64,000 nucleotides of DNA from Acinetobacter defluvii (GTDB taxonomy: Bacteria > Pseudomonadota > Gammaproteobacteria > Pseudomonadales > Moraxellaceae): assembly GCF_001704615.3 (NCBI RefSeq), contig NZ_CP029389.2, forward strand, positions 12,886 through 76,885, in the 5' to 3' direction. The first letter of the stretch is position 1. Every line of letters begins with the position of its first letter. The translations under genes were made by a program, and so were the position numbers. Positions 8,649 to 15,911 of this stretch are shown here, one piece after another. A model generated the notes under the pieces. It saw only the letters and a list, made by a program, of their open reading frames with translations, made no database searches and was not told the DNA's origin.

Positions 8649-8843
8649 CTATTTACTCTTATAGACAGGTATTTGAGCAAAGTCACAGCGAGTTCTTTTG
8701 TAATTGTTTTTGTGGTTTTCACGCTGCTTTTCACAGATATTTTGTGTTGCGTATTGAAGCTGATAGCTTGTTGCACCACCAGAATGACCACTAATATTCA
8801 CGTAAGTCACTGTCAAAACCCAAACCGTTACCCATGTAATCAT
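8649..8843 (-). CDS. Small exported or membrane-anchored protein
   Basis: The 64-residue protein starts with a short hydrophobic segment (MITWVTVWVLTVTYV) and continues with a basic, Asn/Lys-rich tail. It starts 1 bp after the stop of the upstream 52-residue gene (TAA AATG), so it is coupled to it. The hydrophobic start suggests membrane insertion or secretion. A long ORF on the other strand is a shadow. The function is unknown. Confidence 0.45.
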   Translation of the reverse strand: MITWVTVWVLTVTYVNISGHSGGATSYQLQYATQNICEKQRENHKNNYKRTRCDFAQIPVYKSK

Positions 8844-8844
8844 T

Positions 8845-9003
8845 TTAAACCGCCCTAAATTTGTCGTAAAAGCCCTTGTTCTTCATTCCCACGTACTGAC
8901 ACCAACCAAAACGATCACGCCACCAATACCAATCGTTATCGCTTGTTTGCATCCAGTACGTGCCGTCCCCTAACTCAATATGTGTTGTGCCTTTAGGTTG
9001 CAT
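8845..9003 (-). CDS. Small Trp-rich protein
   Basis: The 52-residue protein (MQPKGTTHIELGDGTYWMQT...) is unusually rich in Trp and Tyr (DWYWWRDRFGW). It has a clean start and stop, and fits end to end with its neighbours: its TAA almost touches the next ATG. Coding is supported by this tiling and by the amino acid composition. The role is unknown. Confidence 0.5.
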   Translation of the reverse strand: MQPKGTTHIELGDGTYWMQTSDNDWYWWRDRFGWCQYVGMKNKGFYDKFRAV

Positions 9004-9007
9004 ACAA

Positions 9008-9085
9008 TCAACCCCAATAAGCCCGATCTGTTACCCAAAGCATCCACACAATTAAAATAATAAGTAAAAACATGGTTGCTCTCAT
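9008..9085 (-). CDS. Tiny single-helix membrane peptide
   Basis: The 25-residue peptide (MRATMFLLIILIVWMLWVTD...) is almost entirely one transmembrane helix. Its ATG overlaps the stop of the 183-residue gene (ATGA), and it ends just before the 52-residue gene. Coupling and composition support it, but the length leaves real doubt. Confidence 0.4.
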   Translation of the reverse strand: MRATMFLLIILIVWMLWVTDRAYWG

Positions 9086-9633
9086 ACAGCCATCCTTTTA
9101 AGTCCTGCCCTTCTTTTGCTTGAAGCCCTGCGACATAAATCACAACGACAACCTTTTGCGTAACGCGTTGCCGTACCATGTGCAATCTTTAACTGATAGG
9201 CTTTTTCGCGTTCTGCTAAAATTTCTTTCGCTTGTGATTCAATCTTTTTTACCTGGTTCTTTAGGTGATCTGGAAAGGCACGGCGACCATTTTTATAATC
9301 TGTAAAAAACCCACTGCTAAAGCCCAATAATTCGCTAATTATGGTTGTCATGCCTTTTGGCTCACATAGCTCATTCAACCATTTATTATTTTCACTTAGT
9401 TCTTTTGTTGCGATATATCGTGTTCTTTCAGTCTTTGCCTTTACCACCACTTCAGCACCTTTATTTTTTTGAGCAAAAAAAGGCGATCTTGCTAAGATTT
9501 TGTCTTTCAAGTGATGCTCTTTATTTTCACGAAAGGCTGTAACCACATCACGTACCACACACATGCCATACGGCGGTTTTTTTTCTTCATTTGCAATAGC
9601 AATAAGTGCTTGTTTTACCGTTAATGTATCCAT
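9082..9633 (-). CDS. Phage protein with a C-terminal Cys cluster
   Basis: The 183-residue protein ends in HGTATRYAKGCRCDLCRRA followed by a basic tail. This pattern (HGT...Y...GCRCxxCRxA) is known from small phage proteins and probably binds zinc or nucleic acid. The central region (ISELLGFSSGFFTDYKNGRR) could form a helix-turn-helix. A DNA-binding regulator is a reasonable guess. It overlaps the next gene by one base. Confidence 0.6.
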   Translation of the reverse strand: MDTLTVKQALIAIANEEKKPPYGMCVVRDVVTAFRENKEHHLKDKILARSPFFAQKNKGAEVVVKAKTERTRYIATKELSENNKWLNELCEPKGMTTIISELLGFSSGFFTDYKNGRRAFPDHLKNQVKKIESQAKEILAEREKAYQLKIAHGTATRYAKGCRCDLCRRASSKRRAGLKRMAV

Positions 9634-10298
9634 TATTCATTACCCTTATTTTGTCGCCATTCAATGCGATTCTTGTATGCTGTTAATTCCTTATTTTCGC
9701 TTTGTAGTTCTTGATATTTCACTTGCAATCTTGAATAACCACGCTGCATATAAAGTATTTCTTCAGCATCACCCAAACGAGCCAAAGCCATTGTTAAAAG
9801 GTTCATTTCGTTCTGAAAATTGCGCTCATTGAATGCCAATGTTTTTAAATTTTCTTCAATTGCTTTGTGGTCTATATAGCTTTTATTGGTCTTTGACCAT
9901 TCGCAAAAATATTTGATTCTTGGTACTGCCAACACGCCCGCAATGACCTTGCAAATCCCTTTCGGACTGACATAGATTAAGCCCCACTTTTCTGGCAATT
10001 CTTCGGGTTTAATCAGTCCATTAGGACATATAAAGTACCGATATTTCCCTATGCCCGTTTCAGGATTCATACGGTGCGGTTTTTTCTTATCTGCTAAAAA
10101 GTCAGATCGACTCGTTTTGGCTTCTAACAAGAAAGTTGCGCCGTTAGATCCATGTCTAATACCGAATACATCTGGGTTTTCCCCATAGCAAGCGGGTTCT
10201 ACAATTGCGAAGTGGCAACCATGACCGTTAGCGGATTCAGGACGTTTTAAGAAACGTGCGCCAATTTCACATAGTTTGCGATGATTTAGTTCAGTCAT
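9633..10298 (-). CDS. PD-(D/E)XK-like nuclease (MmcB-type)
   Basis: The N-terminal half shows the hallmark of the restriction-endonuclease fold: an Asp in GENPDVFGIRH, then FLLEAKTSRSDF with the E-x-K pair about 20 residues later. This arrangement is seen in MmcB-like phage and bacterial nucleases that recognise or process DNA. The last ~70 residues are a predicted coiled coil (LQVKYQELQSENKEL). The start chosen has a GAGGTGG site 5 nt upstream. The nuclease call is by motif only; substrate and role (repair or recombination) are inferred. Confidence 0.6.
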   Translation of the reverse strand: MTELNHRKLCEIGARFLKRPESANGHGCHFAIVEPACYGENPDVFGIRHGSNGATFLLEAKTSRSDFLADKKKPHRMNPETGIGKYRYFICPNGLIKPEELPEKWGLIYVSPKGICKVIAGVLAVPRIKYFCEWSKTNKSYIDHKAIEENLKTLAFNERNFQNEMNLLTMALARLGDAEEILYMQRGYSRLQVKYQELQSENKELTAYKNRIEWRQNKGNE

Positions 10299-10623
10299 GA
10301 CCACCTCTAAAAGTTACAACTCGCTCATAAGACCTATTTAGATTCTCTTGGACTGATATGCCCTTCGAGAATCCAATTTCTAAAATCTTGATTTGTGGAG
10401 AAAATTCATAAAATTTCTTGTCAAAAAACTGTGCTGTAAGTTTGACGACTGCACTTGCATGGCTCGCAACATCCCCACCATAGACATTCTGAATTTTTAA
10501 AGATGATTCCCCACACTCACAGCAACGAATATCAAAAACATCACCATCCCAATGCCAATGTTCAAACCAGTCTGTTGTATCATTTACGGCGTTACAGTGT
10601 GGGCATTCAAAATCATCAGTCAT
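10291..10623 (-). CDS. Zinc-ribbon protein, unknown role
   Basis: The N-terminus has CPHC and CCEC pairs (residues ~7-10 and ~34-37) that make a zinc ribbon of the kind common in small phage proteins. The rest is mixed alpha/beta. It overlaps the following nuclease-like gene by 8 bp, and its operon also holds a second zinc-ribbon gene just upstream. Confidence 0.6.
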   Translation of the reverse strand: MTDDFECPHCNAVNDTTDWFEHWHWDGDVFDIRCCECGESSLKIQNVYGGDVASHASAVVKLTAQFFDKKFYEFSPQIKILEIGFSKGISVQENLNRSYERVVTFRGGHD

Positions 10624-10629
10624 GCTGTT

Positions 10630-10830
10630 TTAATTCCTTTCAATTTTGTTCCATTTATTCTTAGACTTAGCGACATTATTAGTCACAACCTCAAATCCAC
10701 AATCGCCACAAGTAACTGCTGATTCTTCATTGTTTCCATCTTCATGCACATAATCAGAACCACATTCAGGACAATCTTTAAGAACTTGTGTGTATTCTTC
10801 GTTGCTGTATTTATCTTTTTTCTTACTCAT
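10630..10830 (-). CDS. Lar-like zinc ribbon protein
   Basis: The 66-residue protein has CPECGSDYVHED, then CGDCGFE, then a Trp-Asn near the end (KNKWNKIE). This order (CPxCG, CxxCG, WN) is that of Lar-family restriction-alleviation proteins and related phage zinc ribbons. Lar itself modulates type I restriction. Here the role is only suggested by the pattern. Confidence 0.55.
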   Translation of the reverse strand: MSKKKDKYSNEEYTQVLKDCPECGSDYVHEDGNNEESAVTCGDCGFEVVTNNVAKSKNKWNKIERN

Positions 10831-11446
10831 GATTCTCTACCTCAATTAATTCACGATTTGTATTAACAACCGCACCACATCCAAAACATTCAGCCTTTCC
10901 CTCATAAAACAAAGTTGTAGAGAAATGAACGCAATGCTTTGGATTGAGTGGATACTGCCGTTCAGAACCCAGTAGTTCATTCATGGCTATGGACACACCT
11001 TCAGCGGGATTACTTGTTTTTTGTGGCATTACAACGATGTTTGTAGGCTTAGCTACAACCTCGTTAAGATCACTTTTAAATTTTTCTACTTGTTCTTTTG
11101 AAAGGTGGGATAAATCAATCGTAATGGGTGGCGGTGGTGCTGTTATGGCTTTAATCTGCATAACTTTAAGCAACATCTTACGCGTTGGATGCTCAAGCAA
11201 ATATTGCGGTATATACGCCATAAATCCTTTTTTAATAGACTCATCGTATTCATCAAACAACAAAGCATTTTCTTTAAAAAATTCAGTGATTTTTTTATAA
11301 AAACGCGCATCTGAATCGTCTAATATTTGCGATTCAGGACAATTAAAATCGGTTACATCCCACTCAATACCCGTAAGCTTGAAAGCTGCTGTATAATTAC
11401 CCTCAATCAAATGTCGGATAAAAATAGTTGACTCATTAATCTGCAT
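10823..11446 (-). CDS. Unknown protein with C-terminal Cys motif
   Basis: I do not recognise this 207-residue protein. It has a proline-rich break (TAPPPPITIDLSH, residues ~101-113) between a helical N-terminal half and a C-terminal segment containing ECFGCGAVV, a possible half zinc site. It overlaps both neighbours by a few bases (8 and 11 bp), consistent with a compact early operon. Confidence 0.55.
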   Translation of the reverse strand: MQINESTIFIRHLIEGNYTAAFKLTGIEWDVTDFNCPESQILDDSDARFYKKITEFFKENALLFDEYDESIKKGFMAYIPQYLLEHPTRKMLLKVMQIKAITAPPPPITIDLSHLSKEQVEKFKSDLNEVVAKPTNIVVMPQKTSNPAEGVSIAMNELLGSERQYPLNPKHCVHFSTTLFYEGKAECFGCGAVVNTNRELIEVENHE

Positions 11447-11654
11447 TTAAAACTGCCCCAAATTCACCAATAATTTTGTGTTGACGTATGCACCACTCAA
11501 CACGGAATTTAATTTCCTTTTGTGAAAGTTTTCCGCTGTCATGTACTTTGCAACGCCCCGCTAAACCTGTACGCAAATCACCACGACAACGCCCGTTCAA
11601 ATCTGGACTAAGTACCGCGTTACTGATTTTTGATAATTCTGACAATCTATTCAT
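11436..11654 (-). CDS. Unknown 72-residue protein
   Basis: The protein is small and basic, with Cys residues in RCRGDLRTGLAGRC. It starts within a dispersed AT-rich palindrome (11651-11690), which probably controls this operon, and is the operon's first gene. No family is recognised. Confidence 0.5.
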   Translation of the reverse strand: MNRLSELSKISNAVLSPDLNGRCRGDLRTGLAGRCKVHDSGKLSQKEIKFRVEWCIRQHKIIGEFGAVLNAD

Positions 11655-11690
11655 ATTTGTGATTTCTCATATAGTCATATTTATGATTTA
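11651..11690. promoter_or_regulatory. TCATAAATATGA-type operator A
   Basis: This tract holds TCATATTTGTGATTT and TCATATTTATGATTT. It is one of nine such clusters in the window, all just before genes. Confidence 0.5.
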
Positions 11691-12070
11691 GTTTTTATTA
11701 GCTGATCCTTATCATCCCAATAAGCACCATCATTCCGACTCTTTGAATCAAAATAAAAACCCAAAAATTCATCTGGTTCTAATTTTTCTGTCAATTTTCC
11801 GAAAAAAATCATTGCAACAACGGTATCTTTAAGGTTCTCATCTGTAGTCAGTTGATTACTCGTTATATCTACAGTCAAATTATCCCAATCAACTAATTCA
11901 ACCTGAAATACAGGTTCTAGTTCATGATGATAAGATTTTGGACTTAGCCACCCATTAGCTACTCTATGCTTTGCAAAAAAAGCATCTACTAATTGCTTTT
12001 TTTGATCTTTAGTTATGTTTTGTGAACCTTCGATATACAACAAAGGTAATGTGGTCTTAATCACTTGCAA
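11681..12070 (-). CDS. Unknown 129-residue protein
   Basis: The protein is acidic and soluble. An early KKQLVDAFFAKH helix and a later FLGFYFDSKSRNDGAYWDD segment stand out, but no family does. It has its own upstream operator-like palindrome (12074-12097), so it may be transcribed separately from the 101-residue gene upstream. Confidence 0.5.
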   Translation of the reverse strand: MQVIKTTLPLLYIEGSQNITKDQKKQLVDAFFAKHRVANGWLSPKSYHHELEPVFQVELVDWDNLTVDITSNQLTTDENLKDTVVAMIFFGKLTEKLEPDEFLGFYFDSKSRNDGAYWDDKDQLIKTKS

Positions 12071-12073
12071 TTC

Positions 12074-12097
12074 CTCATATACTCATATTTATGATTT
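12074..12097. promoter_or_regulatory. TCATAAATATGA-type operator B
   Basis: CTCATATACTCATATTTATG lies directly before the start at 12070. It belongs to the same dispersed family as the site at 11651. Confidence 0.5.
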
Positions 12098-12401
12098 AAG
12101 CTTTAAAATCATCCAGTCTTTCAAACTGCGCTGCTTTACCTAACAACATGATGTTTGTGATACAAGGCTTATCAAACTCTGCCGATAATTCCGCTTCCAA
12201 CGTATTCAGCAATTGGGCATTCAATGTATCTGTATCAATCATCATCACTGTGCGATAAGTACCGCCGTGCAAATCTTTAAAGACAACAAGCCATTCATAC
12301 AAATCATCCGAATCAAGCGGAATATTTGATAATGTTCCCTCCCTCAAAGCCCAAATAAATACAGCAATCAAACCCAGAAGAATCGCGATAAATTCAATCA
12401 T
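12096..12401 (-). CDS. Small membrane-anchored protein
   Basis: The first ~20 residues (MIEFIAILLGLIAVFIWAL) form a transmembrane helix. An ~80-residue soluble domain follows (YEWLVVFKDLHGGTYRTVMM). It is probably anchored in the inner membrane. It follows the 85-residue gene by 8 bp. No family is recognised. Confidence 0.5.
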   Translation of the reverse strand: MIEFIAILLGLIAVFIWALREGTLSNIPLDSDDLYEWLVVFKDLHGGTYRTVMMIDTDTLNAQLLNTLEAELSAEFDKPCITNIMLLGKAAQFERLDDFKA

Positions 12402-12409
12402 TGCACTTC

Positions 12410-12655
12410 CTATAGCTTGTTTGGGTTAATGTATTCATCAACAATACGACCCAATGCTTGTGGAGTTAGGATGATTGTCTTGTGCAATGGATCTAGTGAC
12501 TCTTGAAAAACTTGCTCTTTTCCGATTGCATCTAAATCATTACCGCTTAATGTATTGACGATTTCATAAGTTTCATCATCAATCATTAATGAAACCTTGC
12601 TCGGATCTTCAGATAGTTTAATCACAACCAACGTATAGCTTGGATCAACAAGCAT
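12410..12655 (-). CDS. Unknown ~81-residue protein
   Basis: The start at MLVDPSYTL is preferred because GAGGTG lies 6 nt upstream; an in-frame ATG at 12667 is less likely. The protein is acidic, with alternating strands and helices. It overlaps the upstream gene by 11 bp. The function is unknown. Confidence 0.5.
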   Translation of the reverse strand: MLVDPSYTLVVIKLSEDPSKVSLMIDDETYEIVNTLSGNDLDAIGKEQVFQESLDPLHKTIILTPQALGRIVDEYINPNKL

Positions 12656-13136
12656 GGCGCACCTCATTAATGATGAATTTCACGTTTTCATACGCATCAC
12701 GCTGTCCACGCCAGTAATCGCTATTTTGGTGATCATTTTCAGAACGCAAAGCTAGTGAATCAGTTAAGCCACTGACACGGCTATTTATGTACTCAATCGG
12801 CTTTTCTTCGCGTTGATTTTCTATGGTCGTTTTTTCTAACTCCTTTTCTAAACGCGACACTTCCACATAAAAATAACCAAGTAAGCGCAAGTCATTAAAG
12901 AACTCGCTATAGCTTTTGAAATGAGTTTTTTTAAAGCCGTTCTGGTCTAAATAGTCACACCAGATATACTTTTCATTCATTTCAAAGAATAGACAACCAC
13001 CTCTATAGCGATTCACAGCAATATATACACCGTCACACTTATTCCCTTTTAACTGCTTGAGCATCTTCTTGACTTTCGATAGCCCGAACTGCTGCAAAAT
13101 GGTTTGCTCTACTGTCACTTTGTTTAATTGCATCAT
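12645..13136 (-). CDS. Unknown 163-residue protein
   Basis: The N-terminal part (VEQTILQQFGLSKVKKMLKQL) is helical, a central beta region follows (YRGGCLFFEMNEKYIWCDYL), and the C-terminal half is a likely coiled coil (SRLEKELEKTTIENQREEK). An AAAGGG site sits just before the ATG. No family is recognised. Confidence 0.5.
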   Translation of the reverse strand: MMQLNKVTVEQTILQQFGLSKVKKMLKQLKGNKCDGVYIAVNRYRGGCLFFEMNEKYIWCDYLDQNGFKKTHFKSYSEFFNDLRLLGYFYVEVSRLEKELEKTTIENQREEKPIEYINSRVSGLTDSLALRSENDHQNSDYWRGQRDAYENVKFIINEVRHAC

Positions 13137-13192
13137 CTACGCCCTTTAACTGCTCAATCCAGTCAATCGTGTACGGATCTCGGTATATTTCC

Positions 13193-13438
13193 TCATTGCT
13201 TTGTTTCTGTTTCTTCATAAAAACTTCGACTTAAATCAATGCTGTTTTTCATTTGCTCGATAAAAAATTCTGATTTATCAAAATCATGAAAGTTGCCTAA
13301 ACAACCAATGAAGATCAAAACCATGTTTTCTAAAAAACTCTGTAACTCCTGGTCACTAAGATCTTCACTAAGAAGAAACGTCATGACCTGTTCATTAAAG
13401 AACTCAAGCGATAAATCTTTGGTATGAAGTGTAGGCAT
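13193..13438 (-). CDS. Small acidic protein, first gene of the early group
   Basis: The 81-residue protein is strongly acidic and hydrophobic in the middle (ENMVLIFIGCLGNFHDFDKS). It is the promoter-proximal gene of the 8-13 kb minus-strand group. A TATTC-type operator lies about 50 bp upstream, so the group may be repressed in lysogeny. Confidence 0.5.
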   Translation of the reverse strand: MPTLHTKDLSLEFFNEQVMTFLLSEDLSDQELQSFLENMVLIFIGCLGNFHDFDKSEFFIEQMKNSIDLSRSFYEETETKQ

Positions 13439-13487
13439 TAATAAATATCCAATTATTCTGATATTCCTATTCTATAAATTGATTATA

Positions 13488-13504
13488 TATTCTTTTTGGA
13501 ATAA
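13488..13504. promoter_or_regulatory. TATTC-type operator (ant region)
   Basis: TATTCTTTTTGGAATAA lies between a minus-strand early operon and the plus-strand promoter of the C4-like RNA and antirepressor. The identical 17 bp occurs inverted at 30315-30331. It is probably a repressor site for both directions. Confidence 0.5.
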
Positions 13505-13589
13505 TTATAGTAATTTTTATTCTTTTTATGTTTATTTATATCTATAATATTCCTTTATTATTCTTTTTTAGATTGCTTCTTAATTATGT

Positions 13590-13618
13590 TTGACAATGGC
13601 TGTAACGCGTTCTATTTT
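13590..13618 (+). promoter_or_regulatory. Sigma70-like promoter of the C4-like RNA and antirepressor
   Basis: A consensus -35 TTGACA (13590-13595) and a -10-like TATTTT (13613-13618) are 17 bp apart. Transcription would start near 13625, at the first stem of the C4-like RNA. Confidence 0.65.
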
Positions 13619-13624
13619 ATTTGT

Positions 13625-13800
13625 GCATCCGCAAAATCGGGTGCTTGGATTGGCGTCCAAAAGTTTCGTTCGGCAATAGCCGCATAAGCGGTTTTATTTT
13701 GCCTATAGTTTTCTGCACCCTGTAGAAACATCCGTTATGGCGGATTAGGCAGGGGCATCGCAAGATGCGCTAGATCCGAACGACTAGTACGCCAACCCTG
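13625..13800 (+). ncRNA. C4-like antisense RNA controlling the antirepressor
   Basis: This non-coding stretch folds into several stems: GCATCCG with CGGGTGC (13625-13644), TTGGA with TCCAA (13645-13660), CCGC with GCGG (13680-13691), ATCCG with CGGAT (13730-13745), and GCATC-GCAA-GATGC (13755-13768). Near its 3' end TCCGAACGA (13775-13783) and ACGCCAA (13789-13795) are perfectly complementary to TCGTTCGGA (13854-13862, covering the antirepressor Shine-Dalgarno) and TTGGCGT (13822-13828). This is the logic of the C4 RNA of phages P1 and P7, which is processed from the ant transcript and blocks ant translation. Extra copies of both target words occur at 13650 and 13665. The exact ends are unknown. 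Confidence 0.7.
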
Positions 13801-13872
13801 TTTAATCTGCCACCCTAATAATTGGCGTTATTTCGGTGGCGAAAATTCATTTTTCGTTCGGAGTATTCGCCC

Positions 13873-14625
13873 ATGAATGCCATTTCCACTTTTACCTTTC
13901 ACCAAGATCACAATGTCCGTGTTCAAATGATCAACGGCGAACCTTATTTTTGTTTACCCGATGTTTGCAGTGTTCTTTCAATCCTAAACTCACGTGATTT
14001 ACTTGCAAAACAAATAGATAAAAAGGGTGTAGAAAAAGTCTACATCCTTACAAATGGCGGGAATCAAGAAATTGCTTTTATCAACGAACCCAACCTATAC
14101 CGTGTGATTTTCCGTTCAAATAAACCCGAAGCAAGACAATTCCAAGATTGGGTATTTAACGAAGTATTACCCTCTATCCGCAAAACTGGACAATATCAGA
14201 TACCAACACAAGCCAAAGCACCGAACTACATCACCAATGATGATATGAACAACATTAAACGCCTTGTTTGGTTCTGTGCTTCATTCTTTGATCATGAAGA
14301 TGCTTTTAGTCGTGCAACATGGTCGTCTTTACGCCATGTAACCAATAAGCCAAGCCCTGAACAGTTTGAAGTTGAACAATTGCCTTTATTAGAAAGTGAG
14401 TTCAAACGCCTATATAGCATCATTGAACCGTATCTAAATACACGTAGAGCATGTGAAAAGGCTTTGATTAAGTATTTTATTAGAGGGCGTGCGGATGCAG
14501 TATTGTTACAGCAATTACTTGATCAAATGCATGGATCTGTTGAAAACCTACATGAAAATACCAATGTTAAGTTTCCCAAACTATTTAGTTCATCTTGTAC
14601 TGATCTAATACGGCGTAAAGCTTAA
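13873..14625 (+). CDS. BRO-family antirepressor
   Basis: The N-terminal ~110 residues are a BRO-N DNA-binding domain: the pattern EPYFCLPDVCSVL, NEPNLYRVIFRSNKPEARQF and FQDWVFNEVLPSIRKTG is typical. A ~130-residue C-terminal domain of unknown family follows. The ATG at 13873 is chosen because CGGAG lies 9 nt upstream; frames further up cross the regulatory region. Phage antirepressors of this type inactivate the prophage repressor. Its Shine-Dalgarno is the predicted target of the C4-like RNA, and a strong terminator follows. It should favour lytic growth when C4 is absent. Confidence 0.85.
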   Translation: MNAISTFTFHQDHNVRVQMINGEPYFCLPDVCSVLSILNSRDLLAKQIDKKGVEKVYILTNGGNQEIAFINEPNLYRVIFRSNKPEARQFQDWVFNEVLPSIRKTGQYQIPTQAKAPNYITNDDMNNIKRLVWFCASFFDHEDAFSRATWSSLRHVTNKPSPEQFEVEQLPLLESEFKRLYSIIEPYLNTRRACEKALIKYFIRGRADAVLLQQLLDQMHGSVENLHENTNVKFPKLFSSSCTDLIRRKA

Positions 14626-14632
14626 TAAAAAA

Positions 14633-14658
14633 AGCCCGATTCTATATCGGGCTTTTTT
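14633..14658. terminator. Bidirectional terminator after the antirepressor
   Basis: GCCCGAT and ATCGGGC form a stem with A-run and T-run flanks, so it can end transcription from both sides. Confidence 0.8.
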
Positions 14659-14678
14659 GTCGCCGTGTAGCGATAACA

Positions 14679-15353
14679 CTACATATCAGGCTCTACATAC
14701 TCTGTATTACTCTTTTGATATTTTGAGTAATAATTTATCCCCATAAAATACACGACAAATGCATAAGACTTGGCGTGATCCATTTCAACATATACCTGTT
14801 TTTCACCATCCTCATTGTGAACAAATTTAATCTCGTACTTAATGCTTTTAGGCAAAGATGTATATTCATTTTTTTTACCACTAAAATGAAGATACCATAA
14901 GAAATCACTACCAAGCTTATCAATTTGTTCTTGAGTCATATATGGATAAGTCATATCCAACTTTGCTTCACAGACACGGATAGGATTGTAATCATCAGAT
15001 TCAGAAAGAGTGGCAATATCTTGAAATTTTAATTGCGTATTTTCAATGTTCTCTACAGCCAACTGATTTGACTTAACATCCTTTTCGGACAATGCTTCTT
15101 GATAGACAATACCCCTCAACGTATCCAGTGTATAAGAATCATAACAACTCGGCAGCACTTCTTCTTGCTGTTGCACGATGACAGGCTGTTCTTCTTCAAC
15201 CTCTACCGTTTGATTACTATCTTTGTTTGTTTCATTCAGCTTCTCATACGCACCTTTAAACCAAAAGCCAAAAACCCCTATAGCCACTAAAATAATGACT
15301 AAGATTGTCGATAAAATCGCAATAATCCAATTTTGTTTATTATTATTCTGCAT
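14679..15353 (-). CDS. Membrane-anchored periplasmic protein, unknown
   Basis: The start MQNNNKQNWI is chosen because it overlaps the stop of the exported upstream gene. Residues ~10-33 form one transmembrane helix (WIIAILSTILVIILVAIGVF). An acidic Gln/Glu-rich linker and a ~150-residue C-terminal domain follow, with two Cys (CYDSY, RVCEAK) suited to the periplasm. It is coupled to a secreted partner. The pair is isolated by terminators and may be a lysogenic-conversion or superinfection-exclusion cassette; that is inference. Confidence 0.6.
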   Translation of the reverse strand: MQNNNKQNWIIAILSTILVIILVAIGVFGFWFKGAYEKLNETNKDSNQTVEVEEEQPVIVQQQEEVLPSCYDSYTLDTLRGIVYQEALSEKDVKSNQLAVENIENTQLKFQDIATLSESDDYNPIRVCEAKLDMTYPYMTQEQIDKLGSDFLWYLHFSGKKNEYTSLPKSIKYEIKFVHNEDGEKQVYVEMDHAKSYAFVVYFMGINYYSKYQKSNTEYVEPDM

Positions 15354-15837
15354 TTGGATTTTCACACGTAATAGAAACAAAATGAGTGGTATTTGATTTT
15401 TTGACAAATTTAACAGCTATTGGATCAATAATTCCGTCTAAACCATCACTATCTACTCTACAGTTATTTTTCCTAGCAAATCTATGTAATGTATCCATAT
15501 CGGATTTTATTGTATGAGATAAAATAAAGCTATTTTGATGAATCACGCAACAACCCACATACATTGTCTTATAAGGAATATCTAAAGCTGCCACATTAAA
15601 ATTCAAAAAAGTTAACGGTTTTTGTGAAAAATAATATCCTCTATATGCTTCAGCATTATTATCAAACCCCTTATTAGAGAACACGCCATTTCTGAATAGG
15701 CTCTGTGCTGCGACACTTTTAACCCCATCCCCTTTAAGTATTGCTACCGCTTGTGTTTCTGTAACCACATTAGCTGCAAATGACGGCATTGCAATCATAG
15801 TTAATGCATACAATAAGCCCAGTCTTTTAAGTTTCAT
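15343..15837 (-). CDS. Secreted protein, unknown
   Basis: The start MKLKRLGLLYALTM begins a clear signal peptide with an AFA-like cleavage region (MPSFAAN). The mature part is ~140 residues with four Cys (GCCVIH, NNCRVD, TCEN). A GGGGG tract precedes the start. The gene overlaps the membrane-anchored gene downstream. No family is recognised. Confidence 0.6.
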   Translation of the reverse strand: MKLKRLGLLYALTMIAMPSFAANVVTETQAVAILKGDGVKSVAAQSLFRNGVFSNKGFDNNAEAYRGYYFSQKPLTFLNFNVAALDIPYKTMYVGCCVIHQNSFILSHTIKSDMDTLHRFARKNNCRVDSDGLDGIIDPIAVKFVKKSNTTHFVSITCENPNAE

Positions 15838-15880
15838 ACATCCCCCAAGCAAATAATTATTGTCTGCCTATCATACACAT

Positions 15881-15905
15881 AAAAAAGCCCGAAATTAATC
15901 GGACT
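15881..15905 (-). terminator. Terminator after the tail protein gene
   Basis: On the minus strand AGTCCGA and TCGGGCT form a stem (one G-U pair) followed by six T, just after the stop at 15912. Confidence 0.7.
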
Positions 15906-15911
15906 TCACTC

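Noticed and set aside
8565..8858. Plus-strand frame of 97 residues, and similar plus-strand frames across minus-strand genes
   Set aside because: They lie opposite recognised genes, lack ribosome binding sites and show unlikely compositions; they are shadows.
13039..13218. A 59-residue frame (MKKQKQSNEEIYRDP...) between the 81- and 163-residue genes on the minus strand
   Set aside because: It looks protein-like but overlaps the well-started 163-residue gene by ~97 bp and has no good ribosome binding site.
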